Positions 20,825 to 31,063 of a DNA stretch of 64,000 bases are shown one piece after another; within the stretch, counting starts at the first letter, position 1, and each line of letters starts with the position of its first letter. The stretch lies in the NCBI GenBank assembly GCA_037127315.1, contig JBBBDQ010000398.1, positions 5,192,501 through 5,256,500 on the forward strand, in the 5' to 3' direction. The notes beneath the pieces are model-generated. The model saw nothing but the letters and a program-made list of their open reading frames with translations, was not told where the DNA came from and searched no databases. Both the position numbers and the translations under genes were made by a program. The DNA comes from Ascarosepion bandense (taxonomy: Eukaryota > Mollusca > Cephalopoda > Sepiida > Sepiidae).

Positions 20825-21040
20825 ATGAGCCGGTGGTGTAATGAATAATGGCTCGGATTTTTTGATCGGAATCCTGAGCTCCAATTCCGGTTGTGTTCGA
20901 AATATTCACGTACTCGAAAATGAACTTTGGTAAAGATATCAATGCACCTCTTTTCTTTCCCAGCTCTGAGTTAAACATTGGATATTCTATCACTAAACAA
21001 TTATTATTTTTCTTTTTACTCCCTGGATTTAAATAACCCG
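20825..21040 (+). repeat. Old tRNA-derived SINE-like fragment
   Basis: ccggtggtgtaatgaataat is A-box-like, and cctgagctccaattccggtt occupies the B-box position. The body then keeps the order attcacgtactcg, tggtaaagatatcaatgc and gagttaaac, which parallels the GTGGTGCAGTGG family (attcacttacgcg, ggaaaggtattaat, gggttaaat). Strongly diverged. Confidence 0.42.
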
Positions 21041-21371
21041 CCAAGAGTGTATAAAACTGTGGAAAGCGAATCAATATACAAAACTATGCAACGTATTTCC
21101 ATTTGTAATCTATATTTTGTTATTACTTAAAACGTTATTTTTATCGGGTACTCGTATTGGAATAGACGCACTGTCATTTTTTTAACATCTTTCTCTACAA
21201 AGGGAGATACAGGTTCGAATCCTTTCTTATGGCCTATTTTCATCATTACGTTTTTTTGACTGCCGATGACAGTAGAAAATATTAACACTGTTTATAAAAA
21301 TGGCGCGTCTACTAAAATATATGTATTCCCTAAAATAAGATTTGACATAAAGAAATATAGATCGATACAGA

Positions 21372-21436
21372 GAGAAGAAGAAGAAGAAGAAGAAGAAGAA
21401 GAAGAAGAAGAAGAAGAAGAAGAAGAAGAAGAAGAA
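21372..21436. repeat. (GAA)n microsatellite
   Basis: About 21 GAA units on the + strand. They produce the poly-glutamate and poly-phenylalanine open frames on the two strands, which are not genes. Confidence 0.95.
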
Positions 21437-21529
21437 ACGAGATGTAAATACCTTTCTGCTTCGGTGTATGAAGTGATAATTAAATGTCATTGAATTTGAA
21501 GAGATCTATTACACTGCTTATCTTTCAAG

Positions 21530-21900
21530 TAACCCAGTCCTTCCAGGTCCTGATGCATACTTGCTCAACAACTTTTCCCAATCAGATATGTCCTTTACAA
21601 GATCGCTGGAGGTTATAACTTTTATCTGGTACCATGATGTTAACAGCGGTTGCTTTAACTAGAACAAATTACTTGATGTAGGCCCTGCTGAGCAAAATTG
21701 TCGCTCACATGCAAGACATAAATGCTTAATGTGATTTAAATCTGGAGGGTTTGGCAATCATAGCAACAAACTGCACTTTATCAACTTCCTGACACTATTT
21801 CCTAACGACACGTTCAGTGTGCCTGAATACATTATTGTGCAGTGAGATGCTGTTGTCAATGTAGAACGTTATAGATATTAAGCGGGGTTCTATGTCTTCA
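21530..21900 (-). pseudogene. Tc1-type transposase relic
   Basis: The minus strand reads HNNVFRHTERVVRK, the position of the Tc1 motif with the second catalytic aspartate (D.D..HT...V), then after a frameshift LPNPPDLNHIKHLC, the Tc1 block SPDLNPIE.LW that precedes the third acidic residue. Stops interrupt both parts. Only the catalytic half is detectable and no inverted termini were located. Dead DNA transposon copy; the assignment is from motif order. Confidence 0.55.
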
Positions 21901-22099
21901 GTGATATTGATGTGGATCGTAGGTAATGTATACATTTCCCATGATTCAGACAACAGATAAAATGAAAGAGAATGTGTGTTACCTACGTAATGGGTAGATC
22001 AAAATTAAGCAGGGATATAAATGGCATTATCTGAAAAATGCGCGTACAATTGCAGAGAATAGTGCAACACAAAATGATTGGTCTTTATCAAAAGAAAAT

Positions 22100-22345
22100 A
22101 GTGTGAAGTATGAACTAGACATGGGTGACGTCGAAATTACTCAGGAACGGAAATCCCGCTATCTAGTATTAAGAGGCGACAGATTGTATAAAACACAATG
22201 TTTGAATGTCAACAAAAAAGAAAGCTCGAAAAGCGAACGACGTATAGGGGATGTCGAAATGACGCAGAAAATGAAATTTCTATAACAAGAAAGTGTACTA
22301 ACAGACGACGTGAAGTGTAACACAGTAGGTACCTCCATTAAATCG
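22100..22345 (+). repeat. RTE-derived repeat segment A
   Basis: Contains two statements of the phrase gtcgaaat.ac.cag.aa..gaaat followed by agaagtgtactaacagacga and gaagtgtaacac. The wording corresponds to the RTE region coding GD..I.....FKYLGS.LT.DGKC. The same phrases recur at 23850-24165, 24905-25031 and 25503-25625. The 60-residue frame 22103-22285 falls in this repeat and is not a gene. Confidence 0.5.
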
Positions 22346-22349
22346 CTTA

Positions 22350-23845
22350 AAAACAGCACAGTATGAATAAAAACAGTCTCTAACTTTATAAAAACAAACT
22401 TTTGCCATCAAAATGTTTACATTATTATTAAGAAGAAAGATCAAAGTAATTTTTAATTATTTTTTGAAATCTTTTAATCCCTTCTAACATGTCCGAAATT
22501 TTTGCAAGAAAATCTTGTTTTGATGAGAGTTAGCGGGTAACCAAAACGTTACGACTGTTTACACTGAAAAACGTAATGATTACATCACACACTTTTTTCC
22601 AGTGACAAACACATTAATTTGGAAATCTAGCAAAAATCAAATAATTGTCGGATTTTAATGAAACTTTCAGTACTTAATTACAAACAAATGAAATTATTTT
22701 TGAAATTATTATGTTTTAAAAATTTTGGTATTTTTTTAACCCATGATACTCTCTCTCCTCGTAAATTCAAGAAATTTTAATTTGTTGCGGTTTATGATTT
22801 TATTAGTTAAACGCAGGACTCATTTGGAAATATAAGCCATCTATTTTTTAATTTGGCCTCTGTATCCTAAAACCTGCTCTAAAAAGTAAAATAAAAAAGG
22901 CAATAAAACTCTTATATTATTTAATTTAATACTCTTTTAATGTTCGGATAAATAATAAAAATTAAGGGCGTTATAGTCTGTATAGTCTGAAGAAAATTTT
23001 TTTTTTCGATTACTAATGAAATTTTTTAAAAAATTGTTCTCATTTTTTTATTATAATAATTTATAAAATTTCAAAAATATTTTTAATATCAACAATGATT
23101 TTTTGAGGTTAGATTTTTTTAGTTAAGAATTGATGATTATATTACCTATGAAAAAATTGAAAAGTTTAAGAAAAATCTTTTGGCTTTCATATTTTTAAAA
23201 TAATATTTTTGTGCATTTGACGTTTTTTTTGTATGGTAATTTCTATGTGCAAATTAAATTGTCAGAGTTTTCTCCCTTAACATGAAAAAATATTTGTACT
23301 ATTTTGTCACTTATAAACGACATACATTTTTATCTGTAATCAAGAACCTGTCAATACGTTATTGATATAGGGAGGACAGGTCAAAGAGTTAAAATCTGTG
23401 ATTAATAAAAAGTTTTATTCTAAATTACATGCTGTAAATAGTAATACTTGTGTAAATCAGGTTAATTTAACATAAAATTTGCTAATTTTCCAAAAATAAT
23501 GTATCACAGATGTATATTCTATTTTTGCGAGATTTTAAAAACCTAGAATTAATTTTGTTTACAAATGTTTCGGTCGCTAAAAAATGACGGCAAAATTCAA
23601 AAATTGAAAAAAAATCTCAAATTTTTATATTCCAATAAATATAGTTTCTGTTTGAAATAAACCAGGGTATTTTGCTTAATGTAAATAGCAAATTTAATCA
23701 TTTAGATTTCAATTAAGACTAAAATAAAACTTTCAAGAGACGTTTTTCATTTTTTTTAGATTCAGGTTAAAAGTTAATTATCGAAAATGACTGGAGGTAC
23801 CAATAACACCGTGTTTGCTCATCATCAAAAGAGATACCCCGAATT
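22350..23845. other. Very AT-rich unassigned DNA
   Basis: About 1.5 kb of A/T-dominated sequence lies between RTE-derived segments, with no open frame of note, no recognised repeat head and no structured element. It may be an AT-rich insertion, since the flanking segments belong to one repeat family. Confidence 0.55.
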
Positions 23846-23849
23846 GTAA

Positions 23850-24165
23850 ACTACGTATTGAAGACCTCAGAGTCACAGAGAAACACACATTTCTACACTT
23901 AAAAAAAACGGACGACGAAAAGTGTAACAGTGTTAGGACGTAAGCATGAGACGCAGTTTAAAATGTGAATTGCATATTGACCATGTCGGAATCGCAGATG
24001 AACAGAAATTACGTAGGAAGTGTACAAACAGACGATGGAAAGTGTAATAGTGCTTGAGCGTACGCATAAGACGCGGTTTGACTTGTGAACTTCATATTGG
24101 CAGCGTCAAAATCACACATGAACCGAAATTCCTCTACGTAGAAAGTGTATATGTAGTGATTAAAA
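23850..24165 (+). repeat. RTE-derived repeat segment B, tandem units
   Basis: At least two ~119-bp units in tandem. Each has a catattg..c..gtc..aatc phrase, ga.c.gaaatt, ctacgtag.aagtgta, aacagacgatggaaagtgta, then gcgtacgcataagacgcggt. The cacagatgaacagaaatt..aggaagtgta part matches the RTE frame FKYLGS.LT.DGKC in a decayed form. Non-coding now. Confidence 0.6.
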
Positions 24166-24169
24166 CAAG

Positions 24170-24900
24170 TTTAAAATTCAAATGCTAAACGCTAACGCAT
24201 TGATTCTGTTAGAATAAACCAATTTATTCGAATTTACAAAACTGTTGCTTACCACACACAAAACTCGCGAATTTTCGCACCTCAATGCGAAATGTTTTTC
24301 GGCAAATAGAAAACTAGGAAACATCTAAAAATAAAATAGAAAGGCCAGAATCACATCCGGGAACGAATTCCCAAATGACATTTTGGAGCCTCACTAACGA
24401 AATAAATAGGGAGCAAATTAGCTTTCGCAAGAGAGAAATGAGACATGCATAATTAACACGTCCCTTGACAAATGTCAAGCGATCACTATTATTGTCTCTA
24501 TCTTTCTCTCTCACATCTCATCTTTCACCTCTCACCTCACACCTCCTTCCTTTTCACCATTTAACCTGAGCGATAACTTCAAAGACAACAATAAATGCTC
24601 ATACATACATACATACATACGTTGCTGCCTACGTACACTTAAACTCACTCTTGTAAGGACTCATACGAACTCTTGATACCCTTAACTGTTTCTCATTGAA
24701 CGTTCACTTCTGCCAATTCATGTTATTTATTTTCAATTATAAAATTCTATTTAAACATACAAAAGGTATACATTTATTCTTGCACACATTCCAATCTCCA
24801 ACTTTCTGATGATAGCGAATAATCCTGAGTTATAGGGAGTTCGGTTATGTTTCAAACAAGCCTATTTAATAAATTTTAACCATCTCCCTACTTCTACACT
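24170..24900. other. Unassigned DNA with a short (CATA)n tract
   Basis: AT-rich, with a C/T-rich stretch at 24490-24560 and a few CATA units at 24598-24620. No gene was recognised. Confidence 0.5.
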
Positions 24901-24904
24901 CCGA

Positions 24905-25031
24905 CGTCGATAAAGAACACGCCATGAAGAATCACTTCTACATACTAACTGATTACAGAAAGTGTAATACTATTTGAACGTATGTATAAGACGCTGTTTA
25001 TAATGTCGACTACGTATTGGCGACGTCGAAA
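24905..25031 (+). repeat. RTE-derived repeat segment C (left flank of a Helitron)
   Basis: Carries the unit phrases cagaaagtgtaatac, gaacgtatgtataagacgct and attggcgacgtcgaaa. It stops at the last a before the Helitron 5' end and continues at 25503. Confidence 0.6.
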
Positions 25032-25502
25032 TCTAAACTTATTTATAAATGGAACTTTGTCTGTGAGTGTGTGTGTCTGTGTGTGTGTATTCGTTACCTA
25101 TAGACTCCGAAACGAGTGAACAGATTTTCTTTTATCTAAACTTATTTATAAATAGAACTTTGTCTTTGTGTGTGTATGTGTCTGTTCGTTACCTATAGAC
25201 GCCGAAACGGCTGAACCGATTTTCTTGAAAATTTACACAGTTGTACTATAAGCGTCTGCGAGTGTTCTTAGCTAGATTTTTTGTCGAGGTACCCCCAGTA
25301 AATATTGAAAATTGATAATCGAAAAATCGGGTTATAGAAGGAGTGGTCCGATTTTAATCAAATTTGATACGCTTATAGACAAAGACATAAGAAACGATAT
25401 TCAGAAGTTTCAAGGTTGCAGTTCTTACAATAGTGCAGAAAATCGATAATATATATATAAAAGCTTTCATTACACCCGAGCAACGACTGGCTGTACTGCT
25501 AG
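25032..25502 (+). mobile_element. Non-autonomous Helitron, short copy
   Basis: Starts with TC (tctaaacttatttataaatg) after an A and ends with CTAG before a T. A short GC stem precedes the end (cccgagcaacgac..gg, decayed compared with other copies). The internal landmarks are shared with three other elements in the window: gactccgaaacg, aatttacacagttgt, gtctgcgagtgttcttagct, aatcgggttatagaa and tcatagacaaagacataagaaa. An internal repeat of the 5' end begins at about 25134. It lacks the ~250-bp segment before the 3' end that the longer copies have. No Rep/helicase is encoded. The insertion point splits a repeat whose sibling copies supply the empty site. Confidence 0.8.
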
Positions 25503-25625
25503 TCGAAGATGGACGGAAATTCCACTACGTAGGAAATGTATGAACAGACGATTTAATGTGTAACACACAATGTTTGGTTGTCAGCGAAAAAGGCACTCCG
25601 AAATGTGACTAGGGGCAACGGAAAT
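25503..25625 (+). repeat. RTE-derived repeat segment C, right flank
   Basis: Resumes tcgaagatggacggaaattc, ctacgtaggaaatgtatgaa, cagacgattta.tgtgtaac, matching the segment B units from the exact position where 25031 stopped. Confidence 0.6.
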
Positions 25626-25755
25626 TTTGCATTTGAAACTGGAAGGTATAATGTTGCATTGAAGTATGTCTTCTAAACTAGGCAAACAAAGAAGCATCTT
25701 CTGAACTATGTATTTTTAAATCTACACTTTAGTAAAACTTTTTTTTTCTTTTTTT

Positions 25756-26190
25756 AATCGTATCACCCCGAGCAAGGCGATAACGCCACTGATGTGCAGG
25801 GGGCTACGTAAGAGTGAAAAGATTGGAAAAGAGAAAACCGGAGACCACATCCTAAACAGGGAACAAGAGATGAGCCTTTTCTTCTGTTCAATAGACGTGG
25901 GTGGAGTGTGAACCGGGCGATAGTTTAGTCTATCTACTCCAATTGAAAAAAAAAAGAAAAGGAGTGAGAAGATTGGAAAAGAGAAAGCCGGAAACCACAT
26001 CCTAAACTGGGAACAAGAGATGAGCCTCTTCAACAATTCAATAGACGTGGGTGGAGTGTGAACTGGGCGATAGTTCAGTCTATCTACTCTAATTGAAAAA
26101 AAATGCAGTGAGAAGATTGGAAAAATAAAGCCGGAAACCACATCTTAAACAGGGAACAAGGGATGAGCCTCTTCATCTACTCCAATTGAG
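25756..26190 (-). repeat. Tandem trimer of tail-type SINE units
   Basis: Three minus-strand units (about 25756-25945, 25962-26092 and 26102-26190) each have the gaaaccacatcc / cacgtgggtggagtgtgaa landmarks, except that the third lacks the latter. Only the unit at the 3' end of the series (25756-25945) carries the LINE-like terminal block (gccactgatgtgcaggggg on +). The 139-residue minus frame across this block is a repeat translation, not a gene. Confidence 0.75.
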
Positions 26191-26309
26191 AAAATTAAAC
26201 ACTTTTCTCATAATGAGAAATAATTTGAAGTGAAATAGGTTTTTTTTATTATTATTAAAGATAGAAAACATGTGCAAATTTTCAGTGACATTTAAAGATA
26301 ATTGCAATA

Positions 26310-26355
26310 TGGAGAATGTGTGTTGTAGTGCTGTGGATATCGACTCCGACGGCGA
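26310..26355 (+). repeat. tRNA-SINE head fragment
   Basis: gagaatgtgtgttgtagtgctgtggatatcgactc-type wording matches the first ~35 bases of the GTGGTGCAGTGG SINE and then stops. It may be an abortive or truncated copy in front of the one at 26490. Confidence 0.45.
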
Positions 26356-26489
26356 AGAATCTTTGGAAAGAAAATGTCTTCTAGATTACTTATTACGAAG
26401 ATAAAAATGATTACTTCGGCATTTCGATGTCGCGTAATGGTCAACAAACTTCTCTCGTTAGATGAATTACGAGTGAGTGGTGGGTTCCA

Positions 26490-26715
26490 TGTTCATTGTA
26501 GTGCAATGGATATCGGCTCGGAATTAGAACTGAGAGAGCCGAGTTCAAATTCCAGTTGAATTGGTTGCATTCTTTTACGCACAAATATATTTGGAAAATG
26601 TTTTAATCCATCTATTTTTTCTTCAGCTATGGGTTGAATAGCGAGACAGATTTGGCTCTATAGCCGTTGTTGGCGACTAGTCTACGCAGAAAGAAAGAGT
26701 AACCTAACGCGGGGA
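26490..26715 (+). mobile_element. tRNA-derived SINE, partial
   Basis: Contains tgtagtgcaatggatatcgg (A box), gagccgagttcaaattccag (B box), ggaaaatgttttaatcc, tatgggttgaatagc, gactagtctacgcagaaag and taacctaacgcgggg. It ends there, so the terminal stem-loop and tail are missing. The 61-residue frame ending at 26559 is a shadow. Confidence 0.8.
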
Positions 26716-26719
26716 AATT

Positions 26720-27765
26720 TCGAACTTGTTAGATATGATTTTAAATCTTTTTTTAAATAATAGCAACAACAACTGATCTTTCCTCTTAATAATAACATCA
26801 AGATTTTGATGATAAAACTTTGTTTTTATTATGTTTGAGGCCTTTTAACATCATGATATACTAACTTCTTGTTTGTTTGTTTGTTTTTTTTAAATTGAGT
26901 GGGGATAGCTAAATTCGTAGTTTCTTTCTTCTGTTTGACTACTCATAGATGATAATAAAAAAAACAAATTTAATTATTTCAAGGATTTTCTTTAAAAAAA
27001 TTTATTACTTGAATGATCTGTTTTTCAGTGCTTGGTTGAAAGTAGTATGCATATTTTTTTCTTTCGTTCAAATATCCGTTTTTACTTTTTTTAAGCGGGG
27101 AGGATATATAGATCAAGGATGATATAGTCAATGATAATATTTTTCCAAATGATTTTCTAAAAATCAGTGAGCGTCTTTAATCTGGGCGAGAGACATTTTT
27201 CTCCACTCTGGAAGCGTTAATTAAACTGATTTGGACTATAAAAGCTAGACAGACCAAAGAGTTAAATAATGTCATTCTAGGTCATTGTAAATAACTTCAA
27301 TAGCATATTTTAGGTTGTAAAAGGAGTGCCTAATCATTCATGACTCCTCGTTTATAACGTATGAATTTAATTGAATGAGATATTGCAGCAATCCTTTCAA
27401 TATACGGAAAAATTGAAACGGTGTTTGAAAAAATCAGCATATTCAGATAATTCAATATTTAAATTTTTCTTGAAATAATTTCACATTTAATGCGAAAATA
27501 AAATATTCAAAAGGTTTGTCCAAAATCATGTTTAGTTGATATTTTTTTGAAAGCAATGTGTCAATTTTTCTTGTGTTTCTGGCTGGCCTCGCACATTTCT
27601 GCCATTAACTCAAGAAGCTGGATTAAACTAGATGCATTTGTAATAGCTGCTTCTGCCCGAACGTGCACTCAACTTAAACACGTCAAGCGTAATCATTGCT
27701 TCGGTGCTTGAAATCGTGCATCGCTGGTGTTGACCATCGGCAATATCATTATTCTCCTTTTTCCT
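26720..27765. other. AT-rich unassigned DNA
   Basis: No coding or repeat signal was recognised. Several A/T homopolymer stretches are present. Confidence 0.5.
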
Positions 27766-27767
27766 CC

Positions 27768-28004
27768 TCAACATCTTTTAGAACAATTATAATTTAAACT
27801 TTGCTCCGTGATTGGCAGAAAAAGAATCATTTCGTTCCTTGTACAAATCTGGCCTTTGCGTGTCACACGCATCTGATTGTTGCGTAAATCATAATCAGTA
27901 GCGTGACCAAGCTGTGATGATTCAAAAGATATCATTTTTCCATCTTGTCCTGAGCATGACGATAAACTACATCCGGCAGCAAGGCCTCTGATCGATAGAA
28001 CCAT
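27768..28004 (-). CDS. Unrecognised 78-residue open frame
   Basis: The frame begins MVLSIRGLAAGCSLSSC and ends in NYNCSKRC. Its amino-acid composition is balanced rather than low-complexity, and it does not overlap any repeat I recognise, which sets it apart from most other short frames here. I see no homology, no clear promoter and no convincing splice sites, though a T-rich stretch lies just upstream on the + strand. It could be an exon fragment, a repeat fragment or chance. Function unknown. Confidence 0.15.
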   Translation of the reverse strand: MVLSIRGLAAGCSLSSCSGQDGKMISFESSQLGHATDYDLRNNQMRVTRKGQICTRNEMILFLPITEQSLNYNCSKRC

Positions 28005-28009
28005 CTCTC

Positions 28010-28390
28010 AATTGCTGTTTTTTTCCAGGTACATCCTGACCTGGAATGATCGCAACTGTTAGAGTACCAGCTATGAGTAAATAGTGAATAAAAATCAAGA
28101 GTATAGTATTGTTAAATTACTGACAATACATTTTTATATTAATATTACAAACAGTATATTTTTATAGTAAAATCAACCACTTAATTAAAAAAAAATATGT
28201 ATAGAACCAAGGCGGAAATGATCAAATAGTGAGTGTGGTTTTTCTAATTTACAGATGTTTTAATTCGGATTATTGAAAAATCTCCGAATGATTTCAGTTT
28301 CTTTATTCATTTCTGGTTCGATTGATAGAAATCGAGGCAGTTAATTGTGTTACTGAAAATTCGGAAAGTACTGGGCAAGAAAATTGATAC
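28010..28390. other. Unassigned DNA
   Basis: AT-rich sequence with no recognised feature before the left target duplication of the SINE. Confidence 0.5.
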
Positions 28391-28392
28391 GT

Positions 28393-28729
28393 GCCACTAG
28401 GAAATCAGTCAGTCAATTAAATGTCATGCGTGATACACGCTTAGGCGATCATGTCTCAAAAGAGACATGACTGACAGGGATGAAAATTATCCTACAGTAT
28501 GTTATCATTACTTTCTGCAGTAGGCTGGTTACCAGCCAAGGCTATAGAACCCAATCTATTCTGTTATTTAACCCATAAATGGAGCGAAGAGATGGATTAA
28601 TACCTGTTCCAAGGGTATTTGCGCGTAAGTGAATACAAGGAATTCAACTGGAATTCAAACTCGGCTCCCCGATGTTTGGTTCCGAACCGATATCCACTGA
28701 ACCACAACGCGCATCGTCGCCACTAGGAA
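28393..28729 (-). mobile_element. Full-length tRNA-derived SINE with 11-bp target duplication
   Basis: The direct repeats gccactaggaa at 28393-28403 and 28719-28729 bracket the element exactly (28404-28718). On the minus strand it begins gcgttgtggttcagtggata, has the B box around gagccgagtttgaattccag, the middle gggttaaataac.g.atag and the stem gtctctttt..agac, and ends in a ctgactgatt tail. The target duplication defines both true ends of this family and confirms the tail-side wording tcagtcagtcaatt on +. Confidence 0.88.
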
Positions 28730-28744
28730 GAGAAAGCTGAAATG

Positions 28745-28895
28745 TCTGGACGTATTGCTGTCATATATGGTTCGGTGGCTCTGCTCTATATTTAAAGATT
28801 CTTGATAAAATCAAAAAATGAATCGGCAATATTATTGGTTATGATCTGGCATTTCAGCTTAAGTCACTTCCGTGCCGAACTAAAATTGACTTTCA
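28745..28895 (+). pseudogene. LINE C-terminal relic
   Basis: Frame reading: CHIWFGGSALYLKILDKIKK, then RIGNIIGYDLAFQLKSLP, matching the family pattern HIW.GAPAV.L.VLDRLQKRI.NVIGPDLA.RLQPL. It ends after about 50 residues. Confidence 0.55.
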
Positions 28896-28954
28896 TGGTA
28901 ATTGTTCGGATGTGGTCATTGCGATTTTACCTAGGTTTTATGAATTTAAGTATT

Positions 28955-29125
28955 TTTTTTAATCGTTTCACTCCTAGCAAGGCGGTACTGCCACTGATGC
29001 GCAGGGGCTACAAGTGAAAATATAGACAGGAGGAGAGTGAAGAGAAAGACGGATCAGGTACAGTGGGTGTCAGAGAAAGGTTAAGAGAAGGATGTGAACA
29101 CAGGTGTTAAGACAATTCAGCGTGC
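28955..29125 (-). repeat. LINE 3' UTR and terminal block
   Basis: The + strand shows tttaatcgtttcactcctag, caaggcggtactgccactga and tgcgcaggggctaca, followed by the purine-rich 3' UTR seen at 17380-17510 and 35560-35690. This is the 3' end of a Jockey/CR1-group LINE on the minus strand, with the coding part absent. Confidence 0.7.
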
Positions 29126-29143
29126 TAGACAATCTTTCTCTTT

Positions 29144-29152
<9 letters not shown>

Positions 29153-29195
<43 letters not shown>
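29153..29195. repeat. (AT)n microsatellite
   Basis: Uninterrupted AT dinucleotides. Confidence 0.95.
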
Positions 29196-29199
<4 letters not shown>

Positions 29200-29600
29200 C
29201 GTCCATGCGTAATATATTGTTGTCATATATGATTCGGTGCTCCTAATATATACCTAGAAATGCTTGATTAAATCTAAAGCCAAATCACCAATATTAATGG
29301 ACCTAACCTGGCATCTTGGTTTCAGTCACTTATTCACCGCCGTCGAATTCCAGTTGAATTCCTTCCATTTCTTTATGTGCAAATAGCTTCAGAAAAGTAT
29401 TACTCTGTTTCTTCCCTCCAGTTATGGGTTAAATAACAGGACAGATTGATTTCGATAGCCTTGGCTGGCAACTAGTCTACCGCAGAAAGTAATGATAACC
29501 TACTATGGGATAATGTTCTGCCCAGTCAGTCATGTCTTTTTCGAGATATGATCGCTTAAGAATGTATCATGTATGGTACTTAACTGATTGAGTGTAGCCT
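29200..29600 (+). repeat. LINE relic fused to a headless tRNA-SINE
   Basis: 29200-29335 is a second decayed copy of the LINE segment at 28745. At about 29338 it passes into the SINE body starting gtcgaattccagttgaattc, just at the B box, which runs through accgcagaaagtaatgataa and the stem tttttcgagatatgatc to the tail tacttaactgattgag (29335-29597). The SINE A-box half is missing. Confidence 0.65.
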
Positions 29601-29717
29601 CTGACTATTTTTTATTAATATTTACATGGTAATTGTTTCCATGAACTCTTCTCTATGGCAACAAGAATTCATGACTCTAAACGTAGTACTACATAAGCAA
29701 CAAGGTCTCATCAGTTT

Positions 29718-29790
29718 AGAATAAAATTGGATAGATGTAGCCGTAATTTCTATGCTAACAGTTTCTTTTCTCACTCTTCTCGCTCGTTGA
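29718..29790 (+). pseudogene. Short LINE relic
   Basis: The segment agatgtagccgtaatttcta then gctaacagtttcttttctc is shared with 49508-49560 and resembles 16283-16310. It is the region coding the conserved SFF.RTSRLWNS part of the LINE. Confidence 0.45.
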
Positions 29791-30237
29791 TCACACCGTG
29801 AATAAAAATGGCGCAGAAAACAAGAACGAAAACTAGAACAGTTTTTTTTTTTAGAAAAAAAATAGTTATCCACTTTGATGCAGGGAATCTGATTTTTATT
29901 TATTTCTTCAGTATTTTACTCATATTTCCTAACACTTTCGTCTTTGGGGCTTTTTTTTTTTTTTTTGCCTTGCTTAGGGTGAATGTTTAAAAAACGTTTA
30001 GTGGTTATTCTTACAGGGCAGACTAGCGGGAAACTGACTTCATATCCCTACTTTCGTTTCATTTGACATGGTTCCGGATGTTATTCTTCTGAACTGCCAT
30101 GTAGCTAACATAATTGTATTTCCATCACGTGCCAAAATACAATGAAAAATAGGTGCAACACAATTTTCCTTTTCTCTTCTCTCTTCGCTTGTTCTAATGT
30201 TTAAGTTAAACTTTTGGAGATATGGTGATCTATGTAA

Positions 30238-30565
30238 TCTAAACGTATTTAGAAATGGAAATTTGTCTGTGTGTGTGTGTCTGTGTGTGTGTCCGTTGCC
30301 CATAGACTCCGAAACGGCTGAACCGATTTTCTTGAAAATTTACACAGTTGTACTATAAGCGTCTGCGAGTGTTCTTAGCTGGGTTTTCTGTTGAGGTACG
30401 CCCGATAAATATCGAAAATCGATTCTCGAAAAAATCGATACTCGAAAAAATCGTGTTATAGAAAGATTGGTCCGATTTTAATCAAATTTGATACACTCAT
30501 AGACAAAGACATAAGAAACGGTTATCAGAAGTTTCATGATTGCAGTTCTTACAATAGTGCAGAAA

Positions 30566-30625
<60 letters not shown>

Positions 30626-31015
30626 GTATATAAGGCAAGATGTTTTTGTGTGCGTCTGTTTATCTGCCTGCATATCTCTATTTTTTTCAGCGCTTTTATT
30701 TTAGTTTTTGCTTCGGGTTTGGCTCTAAGTAGGTCTAATTGTAGTTCTTAGTCTCAGCCATGATACCATTTACTCAGAGGACTTATTTAGCCTTCAAAAT
30801 TCAGTTTACGACGAAAAAACTTATTTGATTTCGATACCAGGAAATAAAGTTTGACTTACATCCATTCATTTTTTTCAGTCTACGGTTTCGCTTTAATTGG
30901 AAACAACTATTGCTTTTTCGTCTTTCGTGCCAACGTTCAAAGAGTCTGAGCTCCAGGACCATGGATTAGTTCAAAGCTTTCATTACATCCGAGCAACACC
31001 GGGCTATACTGCTAG
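30238..31015 (+). mobile_element. Non-autonomous Helitron, long copy 1
   Basis: 5' TC after an A (tctaaacgtatttagaaatg) and 3' CTAG before a T. The 3' hairpin region is tccgagcaacaccggg, about 11 bases from the end. Internal order: (TG)n, gactccgaaacggctgaacc, aatttacacagttgt, aatcgtgttatagaaag, aaaatcgat then (AT)n at 30570-30619, aaggcaagatgttt, then a region with ccatgataccatttactcag and cagtttacgacgaaaaa. No Rep/helicase coding region. The element resembles 39360-40089 and 47651-48366 along its length. Confidence 0.82.
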
Positions 31016-31019
31016 TTTT

Positions 31020-31063
31020 TTAATAAATTGAGATATTCATACTATTTATATTCGGTCTATTCG
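31020..31063. other. Spacer between Helitron and SINE
   Basis: Short AT-rich spacer. Confidence 0.4.

Noticed and set aside
21227..21493. Poly-phenylalanine and poly-glutamate frames on opposite strands
   Set aside because: Both come from the (GAA)n microsatellite.
25722..26141. 139-residue minus frame with internal repeats
   Set aside because: It is the translation of three tail-type SINE units; the amino-acid repeat reflects the DNA repeat.
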